Positions 1 to 28,300 of a stretch of 64,000 nucleotides of DNA are shown in pieces. The first letter of the stretch is position 1; each line of letters opens with the position of its first letter. Source of the DNA: Strix aluco (taxonomy: Eukaryota; Chordata; Aves; Strigiformes; Strigidae); contig NC_133933.1 in assembly GCF_031877795.1 (NCBI RefSeq), forward strand, positions 821,001 to 885,000, given 5' to 3'. The notes under the pieces were generated by a model that had not been told where the DNA came from, searched no databases, and saw only the letters and a list, made by a program, of their open reading frames with translations. The translations under genes were made by a program, and so were the position numbers.

Positions 1-1549
1 GCTTGTAACCGAGGAGAATTATGATTTTTTTTTTTCCTCCTTTTCGCCACCCTCGTCCCCTGAGAAGCACTAATCAAGCTAGCCAGAGCATTAAAAGAGT
101 TTCAAGTACAAAGCAGCTAAAGCAGAACATCTACTTGATACTCTATAGACATCAACCTTTTTTAAATTTTTAACTTTCTAAAAGTAGGGAACAAGTGAAG
201 AAGTTCTACTATATTAAGCAATAAAGGAAAGAATTTGCATTTACAAAAAAGTGGTCATAAAATAAATCTGATGTAATTAATAATATCACAGCAGAAATTC
301 ACCTCTGCTACCATGGGCTGACTCTTGGTTGAATATTACCATCATCATGTCAGACAGATGGGAAGGGTGGGCTGTGTCAAGTTTCCGTGGTTTGAGTTGT
401 TTGAACAAAGGTTTTTAACAGTGTAGCTTCTCGGAAGTACTTAACACTTGACAAATTCCATTCATTCACTTCTGAGGCAAACCACAACATCAAGCTATAG
501 GCTTAAAATTAAGTGATCTGTCAGTCTGCATTTATCTCAGCCAAAGCATCAGTGGCCCTATTTCGGAAACGGTAGCAAAAAAGGCATCAACTTAGAATTT
601 GGCACTGAAGGCCAGGAAGGACAAACCACTGTGTAAACAAATAAAATTCATTTACTCCAAGAAATATAGAAAGGTCAGGAAACTTCTGTCATGCTACTAG
701 CTACCTGTTTAAGCCCCAGTACAGGTCACTCCTGCAATGTGATAGCAAGGTGGATTTCTAACACATTGCCAGCATGTTAACAGTGGATACAAGCTCTTCA
801 CAGAATCCTAGGAGAACAGCTGATGAGCACCATAGAAAGAGCTCAGCGTCCCCTCTTAACCACAGCAAAGACAACTTTAGTTTCTAGGAAGAGAAGCTGT
901 ATAGATTTGATCTACGCTTCAGCATATTCATGATCAGACTTGCTTGACTTCAAACCTTTCATGCAACTCTATCTGTAACACCGTCCCTAGATGAACCTTT
1001 AACTGCCTCTTCTGCAAACCCTGAAAAACACCATCACGTGTGCACCAAACTTCTGGGAATTCCTGCTCCAAGACAAAATTTTACAGAGAGAATCTACACA
1101 ACTAAGTGTAGCTGACGTTCACCTAGCTCTTCAAAACATCTCAAGATGCAGTACAGACTCAGTTTGTACTGAGCATTGGAATAGCTATACATGCAAGTCT
1201 GAAAACAAAGGCAAATGCTGTTTTGTTAGTCTGCAGCAGAAAGCACAAATTAAAAAGCACCTTTTTCTCTTAATAGTCCTTCCTATCTACTTATCAGGTT
1301 GTGGCTGCTGAAGCACAAAGGCCACTTTTATGGAGGTGGTCTACAGAGCCATTTGGGGAGTTTAAGTTTAGCTAATCACAGTTTCTGAAAGGACATAAAG
1401 ATAGCATTAAGATTCAGCAATAGCTGTGCTAGAAATACCTGTGCTACCAAGATTCACTAATTAAAACTCCACACCAGTAATATTCATATAGAGAAGAGAA
1501 GCTAATAACACAGTAGGATAAATTATCACAGGAAGCAAGAATGTCTTAC
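1..1549 (-). other. PNPT1: PNPT1 intron 23, 5' part (non-coding to the left edge)
   Basis: AT-rich intronic sequence downstream of exon 23. I looked for the next PNPase exon (continuing the KH domain) on the minus strand and did not find it. No repeat or RNA gene is evident. Confidence 0.75.
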
Positions 1550-15996
<14,447 letters not shown>

Positions 15997-16025
15997 GGCG
16001 CCGGCGAGGAAGAAGGAGCCAGACG

Positions 16026-16030
16026 ATTGG
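16026..16030 (-). promoter_or_regulatory. PNPT1: CCAAT box (proximal) upstream of PNPT1
   Basis: ATTGG on the plus strand gives GAGCCAATCG on the gene strand, about 30 bases upstream of the ATG. It is a candidate NF-Y site, although it may lie within the 5' UTR depending on the true start site. Confidence 0.45.
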
Positions 16031-16079
16031 CTCCCGGCAGCGGCGGGGGGCGGGCGGCCGCGCAGTAAAGTCGAAGCGG

Positions 16080-16084
16080 ATTGG
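16080..16084 (-). promoter_or_regulatory. PNPT1: CCAAT box (distal) upstream of PNPT1
   Basis: The gene strand reads AGCCAATCCG, 54 bases upstream of the first CCAAT box, a spacing near five helical turns. Paired CCAAT boxes are common in TATA-less promoters bound by NF-Y. Confidence 0.5.
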
Positions 16085-16098
16085 CTTTCGTAGCGGGA

Positions 16099-16116
16099 GG
16101 TTCCTTTCGCTTCCGC
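16099..16116 (-). promoter_or_regulatory. PNPT1: ISRE-like / ETS element upstream of PNPT1
   Basis: The gene strand reads GCGGAAGCGAAAGGAACC, 103-120 bases upstream of the ATG. GGAAGCGAAAGG departs from the ISRE consensus (GRAASTGAAAST) at two positions, and CGGAAG is an ETS core. Mammalian PNPT1 is interferon-inducible, so an ISRE here is plausible. Function is inferred, not shown. Confidence 0.4.
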
Positions 16117-16280
16117 AGCGCGGGCGACTCCCTGCGCCCCCTGGCGGGGCCCCGCGGGCTACGGTGCCTGAGGAGGGTCAGGCGGCGCAGAGCGCGGGAA
16201 GGTGGGAGCTCCGCGGCCCTCAGCGGGGCCCCGCCGGGAAGTCTGAGGTAAAAAGTGGCTAAAAAAGGTCCGCGGCGGCC

Positions 16281-19200
16281 CCTGGATATGAGACGGCTTT
16301 AGAGCCATCTCGGACAAAAATTTGGGGGACACCAGCCCAAACGGGGGCCCAGACTGAGGGAGAAGACATCGGCGCCAGGGCAGCCATCTCCCGCCTGCCC
16401 TTGGCGCCTCAGGGGAACTCGTGGCAACCTCACACCCGGGAGGCCTTGTCCAGCTGCACCAGGCTCCGCAGCCACCCCCTCTGGCCTGGTATTGCTGCGG
16501 GATGACAGCAGCCCCAAGGCCTGCTGGGGGAAAGTTATTACATGTTACCCAGTCAAGCAAAAACTCAGGGCACTTCCTTCAGGAGCTGGCTTAAACTGAC
16601 ACTTGACAGGAAAAAATACATCTATTGAGAATTCATTTGCCCAAAAGACCTTGTTCTGTGCCTCTTGTTTTCAGAACGATTATAATTCCCACAACCCTCC
16701 CACCCATTTCAAGATAAAGAATAGTAATTAACTCCCCCGAATCTTTTTAGTAATTAATCTTACAGCTGAATTAACCATAGATCCCATAGCAGGGTCTGGC
16801 AATGGCACGCAGCAACAGCGTGGAGAGAGTCACACCAAACTTCAAGGCCACGCTTATCTGAAGTGACTGAAGGGCTCACTCCATCACGCCATTCCTCGCT
16901 TTTCTCCTCGGTAAGGCAAGAATAGTGATCCTTAGCACTCTTTTAAGCCAGGAATGTCAAAATATTTTTCAAAGTACAAGAGGAGGGTTACAACAGTTGT
17001 TACTGCTTATCACAAAGGCTTGCCAGTTAAAATATTTGTTGTGCAGTTACATGTTCAGAGTGCAACAGAATGTTACACTTAAGGGACAGTTTTCGCTCAT
17101 ACATTAATTATTCCTCAGCTTATTGGTCAGTGGAATATTGCAAAAGAGATTAATAATTACTATCATTATTATTTATGTCTGTGAGCATGAATGAACAGTA
17201 ATGTGATCATGGAGGTTTGATCATCCCAACAGTGAGATCCATGCAGGATTACATTAATAAACTGTCACACTTCATCTTAAACTCGTCTGTCCTCTGGAGT
17301 TACCAATTTAAATTTGTGGGATATTTAATTAAAAAAATAATGCCATTTATTACTAGTTTGTTTCTAACTATTTTGTTATTGCTTGTTGTTTACTGCTGTT
17401 TTCTGTTTACTTAACTGGATTTTTCTGTTAAAGCTGTGTTTATAGAAAACAGATTCATTGGCTGGGAGAACAGTCCAAGTAATAATTTTTCTTCTGTGCC
17501 AACATGTTTCTTATCTTTTTGGCAAGACACAGAAGAGAGAAATAAGATGAGTGATCCAGAAACTTAGGATTTGGCCTGGGCAAAAGGAGTGTTAACTTTA
17601 TCCAGATTCAGAATTCATTGGTGCAGTTTTATTTGGTACAAAAATATATTAGGTGGCAAAGCAAGAATGTTCACCATGTTTGCCTGAATTCATAATTGCT
17701 TTGCTGCTGACAAACAGAGGATGGTTTGGATAGATTTTTATGTCATTATTACTCATTAAAACTGCTATTCTCTAGCTCATGGCAAATAACTGTTCAAAGC
17801 TCTATACTGTTATAAAAATGTATTTGATTTCATAAGAGTGATAAAGGAGTGGTTGGAAGCATTCGTATAATACAAGAGACATGAGCAACACAAATCTTGT
17901 CATCTGTTAAGCACAGAAGGTGGTTACTTAGGGCTTTTAAAGCTTGAATTCAATTGGGGAAGCCAATATAAAGCAGAGAATTACATGATACAAGTGACAA
18001 GCAAAGAAGAGACAGCAGGGTAATTTCCTGGAGAATGAACACCAAGCAATACATGTATTTTGAGCTCTAACAGACTGGTGTGGCACAATTTAGAAAGAAA
18101 CATAACAAAGGTGTAGAGGAATATGTAAGAATGATTTAGAAGTGATCTAGAAGCAAAGATCTAACAGACACCATCCATTCACCGCAAAGGACAAAACCAC
18201 ACAGAATTAGTGTGAAAAGTGGTTTTCTTGAACACTTTTGCCCTCAGCAGTAACCAGTGCACAACAAACACTTTGACATTAACTCCCAATGTAACACACT
18301 TTGTCTCAATTTCTGTGTAAAAGAAACAGCGACCTTCTGTCCTCCTGACTTCTCTCATAAGCAATATTACACGGTCACAACTTGCTTCTGACATTGTTCT
18401 GAGCTCTTAGAGAAATGCCATAACTTTGAAACTCTTGAGAAGCAGCCATGCAAAACAGATGCTTCAACTTTAAAAAAAGCCACCCACACATCCATGTTAC
18501 TTGTACCAAAGGATGAATTCTATAGCTGAGATTATGTATGGCTGTAAAAAAAGTCCAGAATAAACATTAAAAAAATGTTTTTCAGATGATGCTTTTAAAA
18601 ATAACAATTAACCTCCTTATTTTTTCCATTTGAACATGCATTAGAAGAGTTAAACAGTACACAAACAGCAGTGAGCACTGAAAATAGAGATTTTGACTTA
18701 AACCAAAATTAGATAGGTTTTTTCCACACTCACCAAAATGAGAGGCCTTAAGTGTACAAACTTCACAAGTGTCATGGGCTAACATGTTACAGCTGTACTA
18801 CTGTAACAGAAAAAGGGTACAAGATCTCAGATTTAGTTCAAGATGCTAGGCAGCAAACAAAAATAATGTTTAACATCATGAAAAAGCAGAAGTATAATTA
18901 ATTTTTTCAGCGAGATTTGCAGTTTATCTCTCTTCATTAATTTTCTTGTGCATTTTTTTCCACCCAGGTCCGTATTCAGTTTAATGATATATAATAATAG
19001 TAATAAACACCACCCAAGAACACATGTCACTAATTTCCCCATTCACATTTCCCCCATCTAGTTTGGAATTAGGATAAGAGACATGTTTTTCTTCCAAACT
19101 TCTGCTTATGCACAGCAGATGCCAGTAAACTGGGAATAAATCAGTTTGGCACTGGAACTTCAAAACTACAGCTTGTGAACCACCCACCAACATTCCAGTA

Positions 19201-22200
19201 GGTTAACAATATTGAAAAGGTGTTTTTACAGTCCTGTTTAACACAGATGCTTGATCTTTTCATACTATACAACACCACACTCTGCACAGAGGACACCATG
19301 CCAGTGAAATCACTTTCTATAATTAACCTTCACAAATACTCTTACTCAGGTCTCACCTGGGAAGATCACACTTTACTGATTTTATTTCCCCTTATTGTCT
19401 TCCTAAAACAAGACTGAATGTGGCAAATAGATGGTCCGTGCACCATGCTCTGAAGACCAGCACATTTGGACTCCTCATCAAGAGAAATAACAAGCTTCAG
19501 AGCCAAGGGACCTCTGCTGTGAACGCCCTACCCGCAGATGTTCTGCGATCATAAATAAAGGCTAATCTCAGCTCTGGTGACAGCACATGTGGAGATAGAT
19601 TTCTCTTTGCTATTTTATTGAAAATGTATCCATCCAAAGTCCTAAGGGCACGCTGAAAATGCTAATGAAAATTTGTATGCATACTTCTTGGAACAATGTC
19701 TTGAACTAAAACCCCTCCCGAAATCTTTCTCCATCCAGATATCAGAGCTCACCCAGTAAGGTTTTTCTCTCCCAGTAGCCTTAAGGTTGAGTTAGCCAGG
19801 CTACCCTCATAACAAACCCCACAGAGGGAGCCTGGAGGTCGAAACCTCTTTCTGGGGAGGGGAAGGTTGTTCCCATCACACTGCACTATGAGGCATGTTC
19901 CCATGGAACAGCTCCCCCAGCTGCCACCAGACCCTGTTCCTGTGTTTCAGTCTCAGCAGCTGCCACCATTTACCCCATTTCTTGCCCTGTTCCTAAGGGC
20001 ACCCATAGCATGTGGTTCCATTTCCACTGGCTATAGCTTTGTGCTTACCTGACAAAGTTATTCCATTTGAAAGCAAGAGGAATCAGTTGGAAACTAAGAC
20101 ACCACCACCACCCCAAAACAAGCAACAACTACAAAAAAGACAAGACCACTGCAGCTATTTGGCATAAAATGCTTGAGCCCACCAAGAATTTTTAGAGTGC
20201 ATCCTTAGTACCTCTTTTTTGTAATAGGGGATTTCAAAGTAGAAATTTGCTGTATTTGAAAATTCAACCTCCATAATAATGTACAAACACAAATTTCTTA
20301 AAGAATGTTACATTGCTTCTTCAGAAAGTTCTGCTCTAGCTATTTCACAGTCTCCCAAGTTATATAAAGCCTGTGAGTTTCTCCTGGGAGACATTTGCTC
20401 AGAGAAACAGTCTTAAAAACCCACTGAATTCAGCAGGTGCCTTCTGCTCTTTGAAACACCCAGACAGCTTGGATGTGTATGTATAAGCATCTGTGGAAAG
20501 CACTGAATAACTGTATCTACTTAATTTCAATAGTTTTAATATGCTTTAGATCATTAGTCAAGCTTACAGGAGACTGGCTGTAATTTTCGAGCCTTTTCTA
20601 GCAGCCTCCGCCACATTGAAATAAAAATGTTTAATATCTGTAATGACATTATTCCATTTTCTTATGTTGTATGAGTCTTACCGGTAAGAATTCCATGGTA
20701 GTTACTAAAAGCAGGCATTTCTTTCAGCAGCAACTTAAACAGCTCCCTTTTGACCTGTGTGTCTATGCCCCATCCTCTCTGCCTCACCAAGTGTGCTAGT
20801 GCAACCTGTGAGGTAACAGCAGAAAACCTGTCTACGTTAAACTTCCCCAAGTTGTGTGGGGGAATTCCTTATAATCCACTTATTTATTTTAGCCAGGATA
20901 CATCTGTAGTTGATCACCCAATTCTATCCATAGTTCACTCCCCATTCTGCAACTAAGTAATTATCTCATTTAAAGTGCTGCCTCCCTGGTCAAGAGAAAA
21001 GTATTTAAAAAAAAAAAACACCAACAAAACTACAGACATTTGGAAAAAAGTGGTGCATACATATTTTAAATGAACAGTAAGCATATAACCACCTTCTGTG
21101 GAAAGAGATAGCTACAATTTTTCATATACTCTTCTACTGGATAGCTTCTTACGGCTCTGCTTTATGCTGGACTGAAATCTGTATTTTATTTTATACTATA
21201 AGATTAAATGGAGCTCCTTAAAATAAAAAAAATTATCCCCACAGTAGTTTATTTTCCCCCTTTTTAGCCATCATTGCAGATAAGGACAATGTGGATAAGA
21301 AGTTATACCTGTAACTGTCTCAATAAAGTTTCCCAGTAGCACTCCAACCGTCCCACCGTGCTTAAGTAGGACATCTCCATTTCCTGATTTCATTACAAGC
21401 TACGGGAAACAATTACAGAGTGTGACTGGGACCAGCATTAAATAACCCTGGGAGCTTGTTTATATGCCACACCTGAGCAAGCAACTCTTTTTGAACAGAT
21501 AAATTTGTTTTAGTAGGATGCATATTCCTCATCCTAACTTTTTAAAGAAGCCTAAGGTGTATACAGTGAAACAGCATGATTTTAAAGCATTTTTTTTCCT
21601 CGTTTACTTCATCTTCTCCCCCTATTCTTGTCATGTTTAGCTCCACTTTAATTCCCTGCCATATCTCGTGATAGCTTTCAGATGCTGCTGCATTTCTCTA
21701 GCTTGCATTAGTTCTAATGGTTACTTGACTAAATCTCACTGTTTTCTTCAGAAAACTCATTTAGATTAATTTAGTAATCAAACCTCCCACGGCAGGTGGA
21801 TGTAATCTTTTATTTGAATGAGGGATTTCAGAGTAAACGTAAGAAAGTGGACTGACTGAATCAAACACACTACCCAACCACACCCATCTGACTCCTGGCT
21901 TGCATTATCTTGGTGGGGCACCTGTATCTCATCCTATTTTAGGGCAGCACCAGTCATCCTGCCTTTCCTCTTGGGTAGCTGTGGTTTGCATACAGCTCTG
22001 CTCTCTCAGCAGGAAGGAGGTGTGATGTAGCAGTAAAATGCATATATTGTTTATGGTTATGGAAAGTAAATTCAAGCAGAGGATGTACATGACCAAATTC
22101 AAGCCTGTAATCATCCCAATTACTTCTGGTGTGCTGCGTAAGTTGGAGATATCTACAACCAAGTATTTATCTTAAGTGAGCACTTCAACTGATAAGGAAC

Positions 22201-22370
22201 AGTTGTAGGTGCAAATCTTTTCACAAACCACTACTGTGATTTCTGAAATGAATTAAGTGTAATTTTTTTTGTACCTTATGAAGTGAAAGTAAGGCAGAGT
22301 ACTGAACAATTATTGGAGGAAATATTTTTTTATCTCTAGTAAAGCCATTTAGATATGGTAGTAATCAAAC
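16281..22370. other. Intergenic DNA, PNPT1 upstream flank
   Basis: AT-rich beyond about 16.5 kb. No open frame longer than about 75 codons outside the CpG-island edge, no recognisable protein similarity, no tRNA or other structured RNA, and no clear transposable element. It may contain distal regulatory DNA, which cannot be judged without comparison. Confidence 0.6.
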
Positions 22371-22390
22371 TGTGTGTATATATATATATA
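22371..22390. repeat. TG/TA dinucleotide microsatellite
   Basis: A short (TG)n run passes directly into alternating TA, about 20 bases in all. It is probably length-polymorphic. Confidence 0.8.
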
Positions 22391-25300
22391 GCCTATGTGT
22401 TTACACTCTATTGTACCTGCAGTGTAATAGACACGTGTAGTCTATCAGACTTCTTTTCTTTCTGGTAATGAGCTTCCAAGACATTTCTGTTATGATTTTT
22501 ATTGCTGTGAAATCTAAAATTAGTGAAAGACTTCAGGAAAGCAGTTGCAATTTTTAAGTTGTAGAAAATAAAGAAACGATAGCTTCCTCACTCAAACAAG
22601 TGGCCACAACTCCTTTATATTTGCCTGGGCTCTCCTTTTTCCGTATCTGTATTATTAAGTTGAGAATAGGATGGTCTTAAGTTAAGCAAACTGTTTTCAA
22701 CCCACATGGCCTGCTAGTGTATGGGATGTAATGTGTCTGTAACAAGCCACCTTTAACATATGCTTTATGTGGGGAAATAATGGGCAACTGCATCTCTTGC
22801 AGTCTTCTGGCAGGTTAAAAATGGGCTCAGATGCATCAAGTGGGAGCAGTCTTCAAAACTGACAGTCTGCAGTGAAGACTTGTGTATTCAGATGCAGGGA
22901 CTTTGTAGCTGCACACAGGCTTTGTCTAAAATCTGTTAATGTGAAGTTCCAAGAGCAGTTTTGTGGGATGATGGAGGGTGCCTGTCTGTTGGTAGTAGAA
23001 ATTGTTCTATATGCTGATAGAAAACCCTCTATATTACTTGGAAGAAAAGACATGCTTTGTAATTATTTTTTACAGAACCTTTAATGTTCTTGGCCAGGTA
23101 CTGAAGTAGAGCTGTAACAGTCTCTGGGAGCTATGAATTTGGGTCTTTAGGCAGTTGAAACCACCTTAATTCATTTAATATGATGCCTTAAGTCCGGGTT
23201 CTTCTGAAAATGTTATCTGCACATGCTGCAAGATTGATGGTAATGCATATTTCCATCCTCTGCTTAAAGGAAAATTGTTCCCTGTAACAAAGTCTGTCCT
23301 CTCAAAAGAGTTATCTTCATATTTTATGCCCCTTTTTATTGAGCTGCTTTCTCTTTCACCAACTCTGTTGGAGACAGAAATATTTCAGGTCAGTGTTTGG
23401 AACATGCGGTGGTACCCTATGGGGGTCCTGTTTGTATGCATACCTATTTATTACTACATGTATACTTGTTTATGTGTATATTTACTTAATACATAGGCCT
23501 GATTGGTGTAGCATTTGAGATTCTGCAACTATTTAAGTATTCATATAGTGTCGCTGAAGTAAACAGCCTTTCTGAAGTGGTAAATATACTTTGGTGGTGG
23601 GGATCAAGCTGGGCCTGAGGCTTGTGCTGGGGAGCGAGGGGATGCTCATGGGGTTGGACAGAAGAAAGGAATGAGTAGATAGACCTGAAACACTTGCTCC
23701 TCATCTCTTGTATTGTCTTAAATGAGGGGATTTGGGTTGGACAAAGAAGAAATGTTATGAAGTGGAGGGAAATATGTAACTGTAGTAATTTGCAAAAGCT
23801 GGGCAAGTACCACTAGGTGTAAATGAGTGTGGGAGAGTGGTCCCCTTTAGCTGCAGCAGCAGCTGGTGAGGTTGTAGACACAATATTGAGGGAAGGAGTA
23901 ATTTATTAAAGAAAACCCTGCAAGCAGGAATAGAGAACATTTACCAGAGCAGTCATGGCCCTGCAGGTCTCAGGCAGTGCCATTGCTCACATTTGGAAGT
24001 CCCTTTCTCTCGTTACCCCAAATTCTGGCTGAGAGAATGCCTTGCAGAGCTCAGGAAAAGGCTCTTCTGACAACGAAGTTTCTCTTTCCTTAAGACGTGT
24101 CAATCATCTTTGGCTTCACCAGAAAGTCAGAGAATGATCAGCTACAGTGAGAGTGACTGTTTTTAAACAGTTCAATTGGGTAACTATGTTTTCTCCAGAG
24201 CAGTGTGAAAAATCACATTTTCATTTCAGAGATGATTCCTTGTGCTGCATGTTTTTGTTGGAGTCTCTTTTCTCTTTGGAAGACCCGTGAAGCAGCTCAT
24301 CGTGCCCTGGCCTTTCCTTAGTGAAGAAATTGAGAATACCTTGCCTGCATTTGCTTCCTGACAGAGGAAGGCCCTAAAATGAGTTATTTCATTCTCTATT
24401 TCATCTTCTGCCGTACGGTGGCACTGGTTAGCTAACCAAGGGACGTGCTTGTCCTGCTGCAGTCCAGGCTGGGTTCTGGTGTTTTACCGTGATGCCCACA
24501 GAGTGCAGCTTCTGCCCACACAACTGCTCCACAGCTTGCTTGGAAATTTCAGAAGATAGACTGAATATTTGTGGAATAATAGAAAGCAAGAGTTTGGTTT
24601 TTCAATAAATATTACTTTATAGCTCTCTAATCCTTGAGATAAATACTCAGCTTGGCTCTTCAGTGTGATCAAGTGAAATATGGGCAATTTTTAACTTGCA
24701 GGGATGAATGAGTGGCACGGAAAATTTTTATTTGAAGGAGAAAATCTTCAGAAATTGTAAATTTTACAAAATTTACAAGAGACAGTGCTTTCCCTTTTGT
24801 GTGTGCAGTGGGAGTGAAGAGTGCCTGAAGAGCCACTAAGTCCATGCTTTAAAAAGGACGACCTAGAGATGTGATTTAAAGCCTTTTCAGGCATTTACAT
24901 GAACTCTGAGCATGCAATGCTGTATTCTTAATAAAACAGCCAGAGTTTAACAAAAATAAATGCAAAAGCACTCTGCCTGTATGGATAATTTTTAGATAGC
25001 TGTTTTCAAAGCTGAATTAGTGTCACTTCTAACACTACAAATTAATTCTGTGACCCGTATCTTCTGTTAGTTTAAAAAGAAATGTGAGTGAACATTATGT
25101 GTAATGCACAAAGCTTCCAGATGTGTGTGCTCGTTTACTGTCAATTCAGTTTTCGGATGCCCAAGTTAAAATGATTTGTACTCTGGCAACTTCTCCCCAG
25201 TAATCCCCTTGTAGAGCTGAACAGTGCTCAGGGCTTTTCTCCATACCAATTTATGAGGCCATGAAGACCTTTGTCAACTGTGAAGAGCCAAGGGCTTAAT

Positions 25301-28300
25301 TTTAAATGATTATGGTAGGAATGATGATAAATACTAAGAAATATAAATAGGTCTGAAATTACCTGAGACCCTGAATTACTTGCCCTGGGCTGAAAACTGA
25401 GCAAACAGCAGTGGCAGAATGAGGGTGGGCATACTTTTAGGAAGGTGGCTTCAAAAACAAAGCAAAGGCCCTTGTTTGATGGACAAGTAGCTGTCTGATT
25501 GAGCATGTAATGCAAAGAAAATGCATGTAAGGTAAAATATCTTTTTAATGCATTTTAAAAACCAAACCTAGTTATTTTCTGAGATTTTCCTGTGTGGTAA
25601 CCCATAAGCTAGTAGGACTGCACTCACTATTACCTTAAATATTTGACAAATTTAAAAGGAATTATAACTTTAAGGCCTGATGTATTTCCTTTATTGCTTT
25701 CCTGTTTCTGTTAGGGAGAAACATGAGCTGTCTCTGCTGTCATGTGAGGATGCATTTGCCTGATGAAGATCCCTTTGGTCACTGCTCAGCTTGGGAGTGT
25801 GGCTGTGGGTTTGGGGTCTGCCCCTGTCCTACAGCACCTTGTGGGGCTGTTGCCTATTTTGGGGCGAGGCAATGGTGAGAGGCTTTGTGTTGGGGATTAG
25901 CACATCAAAGGGGATGTGTAAGAGGTGGTAATTAAACCAGATGACGACATGGGGAAAGGCAGCACTAAGGATTTGATGACATGGCTCAAGCTGGCAATGG
26001 AGCATGGGGTGAAGATGAGTGATTTGAAGGCAAACTGTGATTGATCTGGGTTGTGTCAGGCAATGGCACAAAAACAATGACAAAGGTAAATTTAGAACTC
26101 TTCAACTCCTTTGCTGAAAAGCTAGTCATGATTATTTAGCTGTGGATGTGACATTTTGATATTTTAAAAAGCATTTTCAAGTAAGAGAAGAAAAAGACAA
26201 GACAGGGATTAATAGGGCTCTCTAACAAAGAGCAAAGCTCTGGAAGCCTCAGAGTTGCTGGTGGTGCCATGCAGAAAGGTCCCTGTAGTCTGTGAGAAAG
26301 ACAGGATTGTGTAATGTAAAAATCAGGAAAAAGACAGGAGATGATCATTTGCCTACAACTTGTCAGCAATTAGCCATTGAATCCTTTTAAATTTCGCTGT
26401 CTCTGAAAGTCAAGGAAAAACTCTTTTCAACTTTGTCAAAAGTTGGATGTTGGCAGTCTGAACTTGCAGCAGCTCTGTGAATGTGGTGGATGGCACCCTG
26501 GAAATAAAGCAGCAGCTTTAGAGCTCGTGTCCTATAGATTGTATCTGTTCCATCTCTTTCCCCTTTGGCATGATGGTGTGCATTTTTCTCTTTAAATTAA
26601 AGTAAAACTATATAATATACAGTATATAAAAACTATACATAGGAGTTGGGAACTGGGTGGATGTGGTGATTGATAGAGGTTTTGTTTGCTGTTCTTGCCC
26701 ACTCGCTTTGTAAAGGAGGTCTAAGCTTAAATTAAGAGCTAATGATCGAGCAGTTTGTTAACTTGTGCCATGTCCTTGATCTGTTTCCAGTGTGTTGGCT
26801 TCATCCTCTTGCTGTGACAAATGTCATTGATTTCAGCAGGTCTGGGTCAAGACCTTTGTACAGAGCTTTCAAATTCTACCATGAACACAAATATGAAAGA
26901 CTGAAAATAAACTTATTTCTTCAAAATGACTCCTTGGAGTCCCTAAATGTTTACATTAATTTTTCTTTTCTTGCTTAGGAGAAAAAAAAAAATTTAAAAA
27001 TGTGTGTTATCATTTGGGGCATGTAATAAGGAGCTACACCTTGATACAGGTCTTCCTGATCAGGGGAGATAGCACATATTCCTATAAAATGAACTATGAA
27101 AAAGGCAACAAAAAGTTTCGAAGGCTGATAAAAATGATTTATAGTCAGAACCCAGTTATAAATCCCATCAACACTTACTATAGTTATACTTGCACATTGC
27201 TGTGTTGTTGAAAGAAAGGTTAGTAAAGGAATTAAGTATGTGGTGTTTAATTCATATGGTTACTTACACAAGTTGCAACTAGCTTGAAAAATGCCAGCAT
27301 TGTTAGTAAAAGTAGTAAGAGAATAGTGATGTATGTTAATAGTCATAAGGGTATCTGCCATTTAAAACTAAATATAGTCAACTGTGTTTTGGGAACTGAA
27401 ATGTGTAGAAGAACATGTAAAATTTTTAATAGGATAATAGCAGCTGCAGAAGTCAAAGTAGTAGAGGAAGGGGGAATACTTCAACTTATGGTGGCAGGCA
27501 TTTTCTCTGTAACATGTAACAGTTCAGTGATTCAACTTCAGCCTTTGATTTATCTCATTTAATTTCATACTGTGTTTGGCCTTGAGCTTTTTTCCAGGCA
27601 TTGCCCTGTCCTAAGAGCATCCCAAACCCCCAAATTTAACCTGTATAAGTTATTTGTAACTCTGTGTAGTGGGTGTAAAGAGCGTCTAAATGAAAATCAG
27701 GAGTTTCTCTGTGGTATGCTCTGATTTTTAACTCTGTGTCACTGGACTGACCTTTATCAATGACTCTCAGCATATTATGCCCAGGACAGGCGATACTCTA
27801 TCCCTCTGCCTTTGGCTTCTGAGGTTACACCCCAGTTCTGAAAAAAGCACCTATTAAATTATTTTTAATTATTACTGATGTTTGCAAGATACTGAAGTGA
27901 TTGTGAATGTACAGGCGAGTATAAACACACAAACTCAGGGCAGCAACAGCCAGTGTATCCTGTTAGCTATGTACTCTTGTTTACTCAATCTTCTCTCAGT
28001 GATTTTCTTTTCCCTTTAGGATTATGCTTATTTTTTCCAATTCTAAGCAGTTGTCGGGTAGTTTCAACTTGCAAAACCCTCAACAGATGTAATTCTGCCC
28101 CTGCCATGATCGACAAACAAACTGTCATCTGGAAATCTTGTTTATTTTCTTCCTGAACCTGCTTTGGTCTAATACTTCTACTTTTGAGACTAGTAATTGT
28201 AAAAGTATGCTGATAAAAACTTTATCCTGCTTTATCAAAAGCTCATGCCATGTAGACCCATCTCCTGGTTGCATAGTTTATAGCCTGGCTGTTACCATTA

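Noticed and set aside
1-1549. Search for remaining PNPT1 exons (rest of KH, S1)
   Set aside because: No minus-strand segment encodes the expected continuation of the KH domain with proper splice sites; these exons should be left of the window.
16159-16560. 133-codon minus-strand open frame upstream of PNPT1
   Set aside because: It is at the edge of the same CpG island, with low-complexity Pro/Gly/Arg content and no recognisable domain; it is also separate from the PNPT1 frame.
27575-27640. Possible CR1 fragment (GGCCTTGAGC followed by CCAGG)
   Set aside because: Only short matches to the CR1 'tggccttgaacacttccaggg' block, without the neighbouring blocks in order.
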